DNA of 64,000 nt from Paracoccaceae bacterium Fryx2 (GTDB lineage Bacteria > Pseudomonadota > Alphaproteobacteria > Rhodobacterales > Rhodobacteraceae). This document shows positions 36,049 to 45,113 of this stretch, piece by piece (within the stretch, counting starts at the first letter, position 1; each line of letters begins with the position of its first letter). Under the pieces are notes generated by a model. The model did not search any database. It saw only the letters and a program-made list of their open reading frames with translations, and was not told the origin of the DNA. The position numbers were made by a program, and so were the translations under genes. The stretch covers positions 806,001 to 870,000 of the forward strand of contig JAVSGI010000003.1 of assembly GCA_032334235.1 (NCBI GenBank). Reading direction: 5' to 3'.

Positions 36049-39000
36049 ATGATGCCGAATGCGGAAACCCCGCAGGCGGGGCCGGTGCCGGTGATCCTTG
36101 CCACGGACAGCAACGACCCGTCGGGCGTCGGCCACCACATGATCACGCTCGCCGCGCACCTCGGCCGGGCTTTCACCCCGCTTCTGGCCTTCGTCGCGGC
36201 ACCCTCTGGCCGCGCTTTCGTGGCCCGCGCCCGGGCCGCCGGCCTTGCCGCCGACACGGTGGCCGAGGATGGCTGGCCCGACTGGCTGGCGCGTCGGCCC
36301 GGCCCCCTGCTGCACGTTCATGCGGGCATCGGGTGGGAAGGGCATCCGCTGATCGCAGCTGGACGGCGCGCGGGGATGACCGTGCTGCGCACCGAACATC
36401 TGCCCTGGCTGATCGACGATGCCGCGCAAAGGCAGGATTACGCCGCCATGCTGCGCGACGTGTCGCAGCTGATCGCGGTGTCACCGGGCTCGGCGCAGGG
36501 CTGGCTGGCGAAGATCGCCCGGATGCCGCATCAGGTGCCGCTGTCGGCGATTCCGAACGGGGTGGCCCAGCCGCACCCCCGCATCCCGGCCCCGGACCTG
36601 CGCCGGAACCTCGGGATCGCGGAAGGGGCGCCCCTTGTGCTGCACGTCGGGCGATTCACGGCACAAAAGGCACAGGCGGCGCTGGTGGCGGCCTTTGCAG
36701 CGGTGCAGCCCGCGCATCCCGCGGCGCGGCTGGTCATGGTTGGCGAAGGCCCGCTGCGCGCGGCGGTCGAGGCCGACATCGCGCGGCGCGCGCTGGCGGG
36801 CGTCACGCTGCTTGCGCCCCGCGACGACATCGCAAGCCTGATGCAGGCTGCCGACCTGTTCGTGCTGCCCTCGCTGTTCGAGGGGCTGCCGCTGGTTGCA
36901 CTCGAGGCGATGGCGGCGGGGCTGCCGATCATTGCCACCCGCACCGAGGGGATTGTCGATGCGCTGGGGCCGGACCATCCGTTCCTGGTGCCGCCCGATG
37001 CGCCGGACGCGCTGGCCGCGTGCCTTGCCGCGCGCCTGGCCGACCCGGATGGCGCGCGTGAAGTGGCGCGGCACCAGAGCCGCCGTTTCCGGCAGGGCTT
37101 CACCGCCGACGCGATGGCACGGGCCACCGAAACCGCCTATCACCGCGCGCTTGCCGACCGGCGCGCCCGGCAAGGACCGCCTGCCATGCAAAGCCCGACG
37201 CGGATCGGTTTCATCGGCGCGGGGGGCATCGCCGCGCGTCATCTGGGCGTGCTGTCGGGCTTTTCCGACGTGGCCGTGACCGCCATCGCGGACCCCGATA
37301 CCGCCTGCGCCGCGGCCCTCGCCGCGCCTTTCGGTGCCAGTGTCCACGACAGCGCCGCGGCGATGCTGCACGCGGTGACGCTGGACGCGCTGTTCATCTG
37401 CCTCCCGCCCGGTGCCCATGGCCCGGCCGAGCGTGCCGCCCTGGCTGCCGGCTTGCCGTTCTTCGTCGAAAAGCCGCTGTCGGCCGACCTTGCCACCGCC
37501 GAGGCGATTGCGGCAGAGGTGGCTTCGGCGGGGATCGTCACGGCGGTCGGCTATCACTGGCGCTATCTCGACACGGTCGATGCCGCCCGCCACGCGCTGC
37601 GCGGGCGCGTGCCGCAACTGATGCAGGGCTTCTGGCTGGACCGGACGCCGCCGCCCGCCTGGTGGGGCCGGGCTGCGCAGTCGGGCGGGCTGATGGTGGA
37701 ACAGGCCACCCATCTGATCGACACGCTGCGCCTGCTGGGCGGCGGGGTAAGCGCGGTCTATGCGCAGGGCAACCACCTGCCGCGCGACCGGTTTCCCGGC
37801 CTGGGCGTGGCGACCGCCTGCACCGCCACGCTGACCTTCGCGTCTGGCGCGGTGGCGACCCTGTCTGCCACCTGCCTGCTGGAATGGCAGCACCGTGTCG
37901 GCCTGCACCTGTTCGCGGAAGGGCTGGCGATCGAGCTTTCGGAACACGGGGTGATGATCGACCACGGCGCGGGCCGTCACCCGCAACCGGCCGACGGCGA
38001 CCCGGTCTGGCGCGCCGACCGCGATTTCATCGACGCGGTGCGCGGGCGGCCGAACCTGATCCGCACTTCCTATGCCGAGGCGCTGGAGACGCATCGCGTG
38101 GCGCTGGCCATCTCCCGGTCGATGCAGACGGGCGAGTTGGAACGGCTGACCCCCACCTTGCCGCAACCCCTGCCCCCGGTCGGCCGCCTGCGCCGCCCTC
38201 CCGCGCTTCCCGATCAGCACCGCGAGGTGTGCTCGCTGGGGGTCGAGGCGCCGTTCCGGCCGGGCGTCTTCTGCTATGACGAAGGCCCTGCTGGTCCGGG
38301 GCAGGTGCGGCTCGACCTGTGCTTCACCGGGCTTTCGGCGGGCACCGAGCTGACGTTCCTGAAGGGTACCAACCCCTGTCTTGCCGCGTCATGGGACGCC
38401 GACGCCTGCCTGTTCCGCACCGATGCGCCTGCTGCGGAGTTTCCGCTGCGCTTCATGGGCTACATGGAGGTGGCACGGGTGATCGACAGCAAGGCCGAAG
38501 GGTTCGCCCCGGGCGACATCGTGGCTACGGCCTTCGGCCACAAGACCGGCCACACCGCAACGCCCGGGCGGGACCTGCTGGTGCCGATGCCGCCGCAGAT
38601 CGACCCGATCCTCGGCATCTTCGTCGCGCAGATGGGGCCGATTGCCGCCAACGGCATCCTTCATGCCGACGCGCTGGCGCATCCGGCGGGGAACGCGGCC
38701 TTTGGCGCCGGGGTGCGCGGGCGGCGGGTGGCGGTCTGGGGCGGCGGCACGGTGGGGATGCTCACCGCGCTGTTTGCCCGGGCCGCAGGGGCGGCCGATG
38801 TGATCCTGGCCGAACCTTCGGCCTTCCGCCGGGGCCTGGCCGGGCGCCTGGGCCTGCAGGCGCTGGACGAGGATGCGGCACTGGCGCACGCCAAGAGCTG
38901 GGGGCAGGCCGGGAACCGCGGCGCCGATCTGGTGTTCCAGACCCGCGCGCGGTCCGACAGCCTGCACAGCGCGCTGCGCGCCCTGCGCCCGCAGGGCAGC

Positions 39001-39303
39001 GTCATCGACCTTGCCTTCTACCAGGGCGGGCTGGACGGCGCCCGGCTGGGGGAAGAGTTCCACCACAACGGCCTGCGCCTGATCTGCGCCCAGATCGGGC
39101 GGGTGCCGCCCGGCTTTGCGGCGGGCTGGGACCGCCCGCGCCTGTGTCAGGAAACGCTGGCGCTGCTGGCCGCGCAGGGCCCCGCCATCCGTGACGCCCT
39201 GATCACCCATGTCGTGCCCTTCGACGATGCGCCGGGGTTCCTTGCGCACCTTGTGGCCGACCGCCCCGAGTTCCTTCAGATCGCCTTCGTGCTGGACACA
39301 TGA
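36049..39303 (+). CDS. Triple fusion: glycosyltransferase - Gfo/Idh/MocA oxidoreductase - MDR dehydrogenase-like
   Basis: A 1084-residue protein in one frame. Residues 1-375: GT-B glycosyltransferase (VILATDSNDPSGVGHHM; LVLHVGRFTAQKAQAALVAA; LFEGLPLVALEAMAAGLPII). Residues 380-700: Gfo/Idh/MocA NAD(P)-dependent sugar oxidoreductase, beginning at an internal Met (RIGFIGAGGIAARH; FFVEKPLSADLATAEAI; LMVEQATHLIDTLR). Residues ~725-1084: medium-chain dehydrogenase-like, with nucleotide fold VAVWGGGTVGMLTALFARAA. The usual catalytic zinc ligands are not evident: GTELTFLKG stands where C-G-x-D is normal, and GYMEVARV where GHE is normal. It follows the first glycosyltransferase by 73 bases and overlaps the next gene by 4. 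It probably makes and transfers an oxidised or epimerised sugar; product unknown. Confidence 0.82.
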   Translation: MMPNAETPQAGPVPVILATDSNDPSGVGHHMITLAAHLGRAFTPLLAFVAAPSGRAFVARARAAGLAADTVAEDGWPDWLARRPGPLLHVHAGIGWEGHPLIAAGRRAGMTVLRTEHLPWLIDDAAQRQDYAAMLRDVSQLIAVSPGSAQGWLAKIARMPHQVPLSAIPNGVAQPHPRIPAPDLRRNLGIAEGAPLVLHVGRFTAQKAQAALVAAFAAVQPAHPAARLVMVGEGPLRAAVEADIARRALAGVTLLAPRDDIASLMQAADLFVLPSLFEGLPLVALEAMAAGLPIIATRTEGIVDALGPDHPFLVPPDAPDALAACLAARLADPDGAREVARHQSRRFRQGFTADAMARATETAYHRALADRRARQGPPAMQSPTRIGFIGAGGIAARHLGVLSGFSDVAVTAIADPDTACAAALAAPFGASVHDSAAAMLHAVTLDALFICLPPGAHGPAERAALAAGLPFFVEKPLSADLATAEAIAAEVASAGIVTAVGYHWRYLDTVDAARHALRGRVPQLMQGFWLDRTPPPAWWGRAAQSGGLMVEQATHLIDTLRLLGGGVSAVYAQGNHLPRDRFPGLGVATACTATLTFASGAVATLSATCLLEWQHRVGLHLFAEGLAIELSEHGVMIDHGAGRHPQPADGDPVWRADRDFIDAVRGRPNLIRTSYAEALETHRVALAISRSMQTGELERLTPTLPQPLPPVGRLRRPPALPDQHREVCSLGVEAPFRPGVFCYDEGPAGPGQVRLDLCFTGLSAGTELTFLKGTNPCLAASWDADACLFRTDAPAAEFPLRFMGYMEVARVIDSKAEGFAPGDIVATAFGHKTGHTATPGRDLLVPMPPQIDPILGIFVAQMGPIAANGILHADALAHPAGNAAFGAGVRGRRVAVWGGGTVGMLTALFARAAGAADVILAEPSAFRRGLAGRLGLQALDEDAALAHAKSWGQAGNRGADLVFQTRARSDSLHSALRALRPQGSVIDLAFYQGGLDGARLGEEFHHNGLRLICAQIGRVPPGFAAGWDRPRLCQETLALLAAQGPAIRDALITHVVPFDDAPGFLAHLVADRPEFLQIAFVLDT

Positions 39304-41591
39304 CCCATCCCCTGCCCCACCCTGCCGACCGGCCGGTGCGCCTTCTGTTCGTCTTCGCCTGGCTGGCGGTCGGCGGCGAGGAAACCATGGTGCGCCTGCT
39401 GGCCCGATCGCTGGACCCCGCGCGCTACCGCATCGACGTGCTGCCCTGCCTGCGGCTGAACGGGGTGTCCGACCTCGCGCACCGTCGGCTGGAGGCGGCC
39501 GGGGTGCGGGTGGACCGCACCGCCTATGATCTGAGCTTCGAGGACACGGTGCGCTATCTGGAACGCAAGCTCGCGGGCTGCGACATCGTCGTGTCCTGCC
39601 AGAACGTGCCCGACATCTATCCCGCGCTGGACCGGCTCAGCCTCCGCCCGCCGCTGATCGAGCACGGTCGGCTGGTGTCCGACGCGCTGGCAGGGCCGAA
39701 GCATTTCACCACGCGCCATGTCGGGGCGTGCGGGACGATCCGCGACGCCGCCGCGTCGCGCATGGCCGACCGGCCGCAGCACGCCCATGCCATCCCGGCG
39801 ATGGTCGACATGGCGGCCTTCGACCCGGCGCGGCGGGGGGCGGTGCGCGCAAGCCTCGGGCTTCCGCCGGATGCCCTGCTGATCGGCTGGGTCGGGCGGC
39901 TGGACCGCAGGAGGCGGGTCGAGGATTTCCTGCGCGCCGCCGCCCTGACGCGGGCGCGCCACCCTCGGGCGTGTTTTGTCGTGGTCGGGGGGCCGGACGC
40001 CGAAATGCCCGACCATGCGACGGAACTGCGGTTGCTGGCAGAGCGTCTGGGCCTGTCGCAGGCGGTCCTGTTCACCGGCGACCGGGCGGATGTGCCCGAC
40101 CTGCTGGGCGCGATGGACATCTTCGTGCGGCTGTCGCGCAGCGAAGGAATGCCGCATGTCGTCGCCGAGGCGGGCGCGGCCCGGCTGCCGGTGATCGCGA
40201 CCGCCGGCCATGGCGCCCCGGGCCCGATCCGCGATGGCGAGAACGGGCTTCTTGTGCCGCACGACGACATCGGCGCCATCGCCGCCGCGATGGGTCGGCT
40301 GGCCTGCGACCCCGCGCTGCGGCGGCGGCTGGGCAACGCGCTGCATCGCGATGTCGCTGCGACCCATGCCGCCACGGCCGTCGTGCGCCGGTGGGAAGCC
40401 CTGTTCGACGAGGTGCTGGCCACGACGCCCGCACCGCCGCCCCTGCTGTTTCGCAGCTTCGTTCAGGGGGGCTTTGAATCCTCGGCGCACCGGCTGCACA
40501 CCGGGCGGCGGCTGGACGTGATCGCGGCCACCGGCCATGACACCCATGCCGAGGGCGACTATCGCCAGCTGGCGGGCATGGGCCTGCGCACCGTGCGCGA
40601 CGCGGCGCGCTGGCACCTGATCGAGCGTCAGGCGGGCCGCCACGACTTCTCCAGCTTTCTGCCCATGGTGCGGGCGGCGCGGCAGACCGGCACGCAGGTG
40701 ATCTGGGATCTGCTGCACTACGGCTGGCCCGACGATCTCGACATCTGGACGCCGGCCTTTGTCGACCGGTTCGCGGCGTTTGCCCGGGCCACCGCGCGCG
40801 CCTTGCGCGACACCACCGACGAGGTGCCGTTCTGGTGCCCGGTGAACGAGATCTCGTTCTTCTCCTGGGCCGGGGGCGACGCGCGCTATCTGAATCCCTT
40901 TGCGGCCGGGCGGGGGTATGAGCTGAAGGTGCAGCTTGCCCGCGCCAGCATCGCCGCGATGCACGCGCTGCGCGATGTCGATCCCCGGGCGCGGTTCGTG
41001 CATTGCGAACCGCTGATCGCCATCCACCACGACCCCGCCCTCGCCCCGCCGCGGTGGGAGGCCGAAGGCTGGCATCAGGCGCAGTTCCAGGCGTTCGAGC
41101 TGCTGATGGGGCGGCTGTGGCCGCAGATCGGCGGTGACCCGTCGCTGCTCGACATCGTGGGGGTCAACTACTATTCCAACAACCAGTGGATACACGGCGG
41201 CCCGCCGATCGACGTGGACCACCCCCTCTACCGGCCGCTGTCGGACCTGCTGTTCGAAACCCATGCCCGCTATGGCCGCCCGATCTTCCTGTCGGAGACC
41301 GGGGTCGAGGGCGACCGCCGCGCGCCCTGGCTGCGCCATGTGGCGGCCGAGGTAACGCGCGCGCGCCGTCGCGGCGTGCCGGTCGAGGGCATCTGCCTTT
41401 ACCCGGTGATGAACCATCCCGGCTGGGATGACGACCGCGCCTGCCAGAACGGCCTGCTCACGCAGCAGATGGAAGGTCGCCAGCGCGGCGTCGATGCCGC
41501 TCTGGCCGCCGCAGTGGCCGACGTGGTGGCCGACGCGGCGGCCCGCCGCGCCGACGCGCGCCCCCAGCGCGCCGCTGCCGCCGCGCAATGA
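39300..41591 (+). CDS. Fusion: glycosyltransferase - clan GH-A glycosidase-like
   Basis: A 763-residue protein. Residues 1-~380 are a GT4-like transferase (LLFVFAWLAVGGEETMVRLL; LIGWVGRLDRRRRVEDFLRA; EGMPHVVAEAGAARLPVIAT; RDGENGLLVPHDD). Residues ~385-740 are a TIM-barrel glycosidase-like domain with GVNYYSNNQWIHG and two acid residues in the right places: Glu517 (WCPVNEIS, acid/base) and Glu666 (FLSETG, nucleophile), as in GH1-type clan A enzymes. The end is Ala/Arg-rich. It starts in the ATGA overlapping the triple fusion. No signal peptide is seen, so the glycosidase acts in the cytoplasm, perhaps trimming or transglycosylating the same glycan. Confidence 0.8.
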   Translation: MTHPLPHPADRPVRLLFVFAWLAVGGEETMVRLLARSLDPARYRIDVLPCLRLNGVSDLAHRRLEAAGVRVDRTAYDLSFEDTVRYLERKLAGCDIVVSCQNVPDIYPALDRLSLRPPLIEHGRLVSDALAGPKHFTTRHVGACGTIRDAAASRMADRPQHAHAIPAMVDMAAFDPARRGAVRASLGLPPDALLIGWVGRLDRRRRVEDFLRAAALTRARHPRACFVVVGGPDAEMPDHATELRLLAERLGLSQAVLFTGDRADVPDLLGAMDIFVRLSRSEGMPHVVAEAGAARLPVIATAGHGAPGPIRDGENGLLVPHDDIGAIAAAMGRLACDPALRRRLGNALHRDVAATHAATAVVRRWEALFDEVLATTPAPPPLLFRSFVQGGFESSAHRLHTGRRLDVIAATGHDTHAEGDYRQLAGMGLRTVRDAARWHLIERQAGRHDFSSFLPMVRAARQTGTQVIWDLLHYGWPDDLDIWTPAFVDRFAAFARATARALRDTTDEVPFWCPVNEISFFSWAGGDARYLNPFAAGRGYELKVQLARASIAAMHALRDVDPRARFVHCEPLIAIHHDPALAPPRWEAEGWHQAQFQAFELLMGRLWPQIGGDPSLLDIVGVNYYSNNQWIHGGPPIDVDHPLYRPLSDLLFETHARYGRPIFLSETGVEGDRRAPWLRHVAAEVTRARRRGVPVEGICLYPVMNHPGWDDDRACQNGLLTQQMEGRQRGVDAALAAAVADVVADAAARRADARPQRAAAAAQ

Positions 41592-41624
41592 GTCTCGACG
41601 GCGCACCGGGTCTTTGCGCTTGAC

Positions 41625-41649
41625 GGAACAAATCGCGCCGCCCCGTGTT
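41625..41649 (+). promoter_or_regulatory. Candidate sigma-EcfG-type promoter of the small membrane protein operon
   Basis: GGAAC (41625-41629), 16 bases, TGTT (41646-41649), 45 bases before the ATG of the 24-residue gene. Confidence 0.45.
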
Positions 41650-41694
41650 GTCTGGACACCTTCGGGTTTTCTGGAAACAACAGGTGGGTTGGCT

Positions 41695-41769
41695 ATGAAC
41701 AGTATCATATATTTGGTGGGTCTTGTGGTTGTCGTTCTGGCAGTCCTTTCCTTGATCGGTCTGCGGTGA
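41695..41769 (+). CDS. 24-residue single-span membrane peptide
   Basis: An ORF of 24 codons: MNSIIYLVGL, a Val/Leu-rich transmembrane run, then a SLIGLR end. It has a good ribosome-binding region (AGGTGGG) and ends 9 bases before the next gene. An EcfG-like element lies upstream. The peptide is hydrophobic through most of its length. Similar tiny membrane peptides are often stress-regulated; the function here is unknown. Confidence 0.6.
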   Translation: MNSIIYLVGLVVVVLAVLSLIGLR

Positions 41770-41778
41770 GGTGGCGAC

Positions 41779-42741
41779 ATGGAAAATCGTGATCGAATGA
41801 GCGGCGCCGCAATGCGGTCCGACGTGACAGAGACGACCCAGGGCTCGTATGTCGACTGGGCCGCAATCCTTGGCGGGGCCGTCGTGGCCGTGGCGCTTGG
41901 CGCGCTGTTCACCGGCTTCGGCGCCGCGCTGGGGCTGACGGCGATTTCGGCGGAAGAGGGCGAAGGCTCGGGGCTGCTGGCGGTGATCATCTCGGCGGTC
42001 TGGGTCGTGTTGAGCATGATCGCGGCCTATGCGACCGGCGGATATGTCGCCGGCCGGATGCGTCGCCGCGTCGAAAGCGCGACGCCCGAGGAAGTGACGG
42101 TGCGCGACGGCATGAACGGCGTCATCGTCTGGGCCGTCGGCATCGTGCTCAGCGTGATCCTGCTGGGCTCGGCCGTCACGGGTCTGGTTTCCACGGCCGG
42201 CAAGGTCGCTGCAACCGGCGCGGAAGTTGCGGGCTCCATTGCGGGCGGTGCGGCGGGCGGCGCCATGACGGCAGCCTCGAACCTGATGCCCGACGATCCG
42301 ATGGATTTCGTCACCGGCACCCTGCTGCGCCCCACGACGGTGCAGCCCGACGCGACGCAGAACGAAGCCACCTCCGCTGATGCGGCGTCGATCCTTGCCA
42401 ATGTCATGACCACCGGCGAGATCTCGGACAGTGACCGCGCCTATCTGGTGCAACTGACCGCGGCGCGGGCCGGCGTCACGCCGCCCGAAGTCGAAGCCCG
42501 GGTCGATCAGGCCGTGGCTTCCGCACAGGCGGCGCGGGACGAGGCCGCCCGCATGGCAGCCGAAGCCGAGGAGACGGCACGCAATGCTGCGGAAATGGCC
42601 CGCATCTCGGGTATCCTGACCGCGTTCCTGCTGACCGCAACGGCGCTGGTCGCCGCCGCCGCCGCCTATGTCTCGGCAGTCAAGGGCGGTCGGCACCGCG
42701 ACGACGGGCGCATCTTCGGCGGGTTCGCCTACCGGGGCTGA
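41779..42741 (+). CDS. Conserved membrane protein (PhnA-like/YrzE-like)
   Basis: A 320-residue inner-membrane protein. The N-terminal half has an opening helix (YVDWAAILGGAVVAVALGAL), a second (LLAVIISAVWVVLSMIAAYA) with GGYVAGRMRRR after it, and a third (IVWAVGIVLSVILLGSAVTG). The middle (~residues 150-255) is a Gly/Ala-rich and acidic segment, with an Ala-rich helix RDEAARMAAEAEETARNAAE. A fourth helix near the C-terminus leads to a GGRHRDDGRIFGG tail. The pattern matches proteins annotated PhnA-like in alphaproteobacteria. It is the second gene of the operon with the 24-residue peptide. Confidence 0.7.
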   Translation: MENRDRMSGAAMRSDVTETTQGSYVDWAAILGGAVVAVALGALFTGFGAALGLTAISAEEGEGSGLLAVIISAVWVVLSMIAAYATGGYVAGRMRRRVESATPEEVTVRDGMNGVIVWAVGIVLSVILLGSAVTGLVSTAGKVAATGAEVAGSIAGGAAGGAMTAASNLMPDDPMDFVTGTLLRPTTVQPDATQNEATSADAASILANVMTTGEISDSDRAYLVQLTAARAGVTPPEVEARVDQAVASAQAARDEAARMAAEAEETARNAAEMARISGILTAFLLTATALVAAAAAYVSAVKGGRHRDDGRIFGGFAYRG

Positions 42742-42768
42742 CCGTCCCGCGCCTGCACGCACAACAGC

Positions 42769-42800
42769 GGCGCCCCCGACCGGGGCGCCGTTTCCCTTTG
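42769..42800 (+). terminator. Rho-independent terminator-like hairpin
   Basis: GGCGCCCC (42769-42776) pairs with GGGGCGCC (42782-42789) around a 5-base loop, followed by GTTTCCCTTT. It lies 28 bases after the membrane-protein stop and could also separate this operon from the convergent photolyase gene. Confidence 0.65.
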
Positions 42801-42962
42801 CAGCCTGCCGTGACCGCCAGAGCCAACCGGCCGGACCGCCCAGCGTCCGGCCACAGGCGGCATGGTCGGCCGATGGCGGCTGCAATCCGCAGGTTGCGGC
42901 GCAGGATCTGCGGGGGCGCACGCCGGCGCAGCCTCGCAGAGGCGATCCGCGCCGGGCCTGCC

Positions 42963-44531
42963 CTACCCGCAGTCGCCCGCCCCTGACGGCGCATCATTCG
43001 CCCATGTCTCCAGCCCGGCCAGAAATGCGGTCGACGACCGGGTGATGTCGGCCCGCTGCTCTGGCGGCATCCGGGCCAGCGTTCGGTAGGGCAAGGCCAT
43101 GCGCGGGTTCGGGGCCAGGACGGCCTCGTTCCCGATCAGGAAATGCCAGTAGAGATAATTGAACGGACAAGCCTTCGGGCCCAGCTTGACCTTGGGATCA
43201 AAAGCGCAGCCCTTGCAGTAATCCGACATCCTGTCGATATAGGCGCCCGAAGCGGCATAGGGCTTCGACCCCAGCCGCCCGCCATCGGCATGAAGCACCA
43301 TGCCATGCACGTTTGGCAGTTCGACCCATTCGAAGGCATCGGCATAAACCGCCAGATACCATTCTTCGATCTGCGCCGGGGCGACTCCGGCCAGAAGCGC
43401 GAAATTGCCGGTCACCATCAGGCGCTGGATGTGGTGGGCATAGGCATGGCGGCGCGTGGTGCCGATGCATTCGGCCATGCAGCGCATCGGCGTGTCGCCG
43501 GTCCAGTACAGTGCCGGAAGGTCGCGCGTCGCGTTCAGGTGGTTGGTCTGCGCATAGCCGGGCATCTCCGTCCAGTAGATGCCGCGCACGAACTCGCGCC
43601 AGCCGAGGATCTGGCGGACAAAGCCTTCCACCGCGTTGATCGGCGCGTCGCCTTCCAGCCAGGCGGCCTCGGCGCGGGCGCAGACCTCGCGTGCGGTCAG
43701 AAGGCCGCAGTTCAGATAGGGCGAGATCAGGCTGTGAAACAGGAAATCCTCGCCCGCCTTCATCGCGTCCTGATAGTCGCCGAAGGTCGGCAGGCAATCC
43801 TTGATGAAATGATCCAGCGCCTGCAGGGCATCCGCCCGGGTAACCGCCCAGCCAAACGGTTCCAGGTCACCGAAATGGTCGCCAAAGCGTGCAGCCACCA
43901 GATCCAGCACGGCGCGGGTGATGGCATCGGGGGCAAAGCGGCGACGGGGCGGCGGGCGCAGGCCGCGCGGCAGAGCCTTGCGGTTCTCGGGGTCGAAATT
44001 CCATTGGCCGCCCTCGGGCTGGGTTCCGGCCATCAGGATGCCGGTGCGGCGGCGCATCTCGCGATAGAAGAATTCCATCCGGCCTGTCTTGCGGGCTGCG
44101 GTCAGGGCGGCAAACCCGGCGACCGTGCAAAAGAACCGATCATCCTCGCGGATCTCGACCGGGCAATCCAGCGTCGCGCGCCAGTCCTGCATCATCTGCC
44201 AGACCCGCCATTCGCCCGGCCCGGTGACGACGACCGAAGCCGGGGCATGGCGCGCGATGGCACGCGCAAGTTCGCCGCCCAGGCTGTGGCTGTTGGCCGG
44301 ATCGTCCAGCCGGATGTAGTCGACGCGGATACCTTCGGCCCGAAGGCTGTCGGCAAAGTGGCGCATCGCGGAAAGCACGAAGGCGATCTTCTGTTTGTGA
44401 TGGCGCACATGCTGCGCCTCGGCTGCGACCTCGACCATCAGCACTACATCCCGCGCGGGGTCGATGTCGGACAGCGCGGAAAGCTCGCGCGTCAACTGGT
44501 CGCCCAGCACGAACCGCAACCGGCCGGTCAT
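42963..44531 (-). CDS. Cryptochrome/photolyase-related protein (FeS-BCP, CryB/PhrB type)
   Basis: 522 residues. The N-terminal Rossmann-like antenna domain is [17 protein letters not shown]. The C-terminal helical FAD domain includes [37 protein letters not shown] and [19 protein letters not shown]. Conserved Cys residues in [15 protein letters not shown] and KACPFN fit the [4Fe-4S] cluster of this bacterial (6-4)/cryptochrome class, known from Rhodobacter sphaeroides CryB. ATG 44531 overlaps the stop of the DUF2256 gene, so they are coupled. It repairs UV lesions or acts as a light receptor. Confidence 0.9.
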   Translation of the reverse strand: MTGRLRFVLGDQLTRELSALSDIDPARDVVLMVEVAAEAQHVRHHKQKIAFVLSAMRHFADSLRAEGIRVDYIRLDDPANSHSLGGELARAIARHAPASVVVTGPGEWRVWQMMQDWRATLDCPVEIREDDRFFCTVAGFAALTAARKTGRMEFFYREMRRRTGILMAGTQPEGGQWNFDPENRKALPRGLRPPPRRRFAPDAITRAVLDLVAARFGDHFGDLEPFGWAVTRADALQALDHFIKDCLPTFGDYQDAMKAGEDFLFHSLISPYLNCGLLTAREVCARAEAAWLEGDAPINAVEGFVRQILGWREFVRGIYWTEMPGYAQTNHLNATRDLPALYWTGDTPMRCMAECIGTTRRHAYAHHIQRLMVTGNFALLAGVAPAQIEEWYLAVYADAFEWVELPNVHGMVLHADGGRLGSKPYAASGAYIDRMSDYCKGCAFDPKVKLGPKACPFNYLYWHFLIGNEAVLAPNPRMALPYRTLARMPPEQRADITRSSTAFLAGLETWANDAPSGAGDCG

Positions 44532-44698
44532 CTTGGCCCCGCAGGCAGGCGGCCGGGCTTGGCCGCCCTTCGGCAGCGGTCCGAACAGTGGGTCACACGG
44601 TCCCAGTCGCGCGCCCATTTCTTGCGCCAGGCAAAGGGCAGACCGCAGACCACGCATGTCCTGGTCGGAAGTTCGGATTTCTTGCGCATCCCGGGCAT
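44528..44698 (-). CDS. DUF2256 zinc-ribbon protein
   Basis: A 56-residue basic protein. [16 protein letters not shown], then [12 protein letters not shown], then [12 protein letters not shown] give a CxxC...CxxxC zinc ribbon, exactly the DUF2256 family. It is translationally coupled to the photolyase gene by ATGA overlap, a pairing known for this family. The role is not established; the basic residues suggest nucleic-acid or partner binding. Confidence 0.9.
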   Translation of the reverse strand: MPGMRKKSELPTRTCVVCGLPFAWRKKWARDWDRVTHCSDRCRRAAKPGRLPAGPR

Positions 44699-45113
44699 GG
44701 CCTCTCCTGCGGTTGGAACGTCTTGGGGTCACGACGGCCCGCTTTCGGCGCCGATCCGCGGGGAAACTCGTTCCCGGGCGGCATGGCCACCAACGTTCGG
44801 ACTTGCGCTGAAGGCAAGCCCCCGCCAGCGTGATGTGGTGCGATTTCCCCCGGCGGCAATCGCCTCGGCGCCCGTCCCCAGCCGCACCTTGCCGCATCCG
44901 GAGAATGCGAGCCTCGGTCACGAGCGTTCGTCCGGGGAGGGGGCAGGAGTTTCCGCATAAGCTCGTTAATGCGCGGCGGGGCGGCGGCCCGCCCGCTGCG
45001 GTCTCTGTGGGCCAAAGGCGGCCACGGGGCACAGCCGTCGCCCCTCGGCCAGCCGCAATCGGTCCAGGGCGCAACCTGCGCTCCTCCCGATTGCCGCAGA
45101 TCGTCGGCCGGCC
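44699..45113. other. Intergenic stretch upstream of the DUF2256-photolyase operon
   Basis: About 415 bases without a believable gene. The promoter of the photolyase operon must lie here. No EcfG-like GGAAC-N16/17-NGTT on the minus strand was found within it. Confidence 0.4.

Noticed and set aside
39276-42017. A 913-codon minus-strand open frame opposite the glycan operon
   Set aside because: Antisense to the GT-glycosidase fusion and to the small membrane genes; composition is that of a GC-skew shadow.
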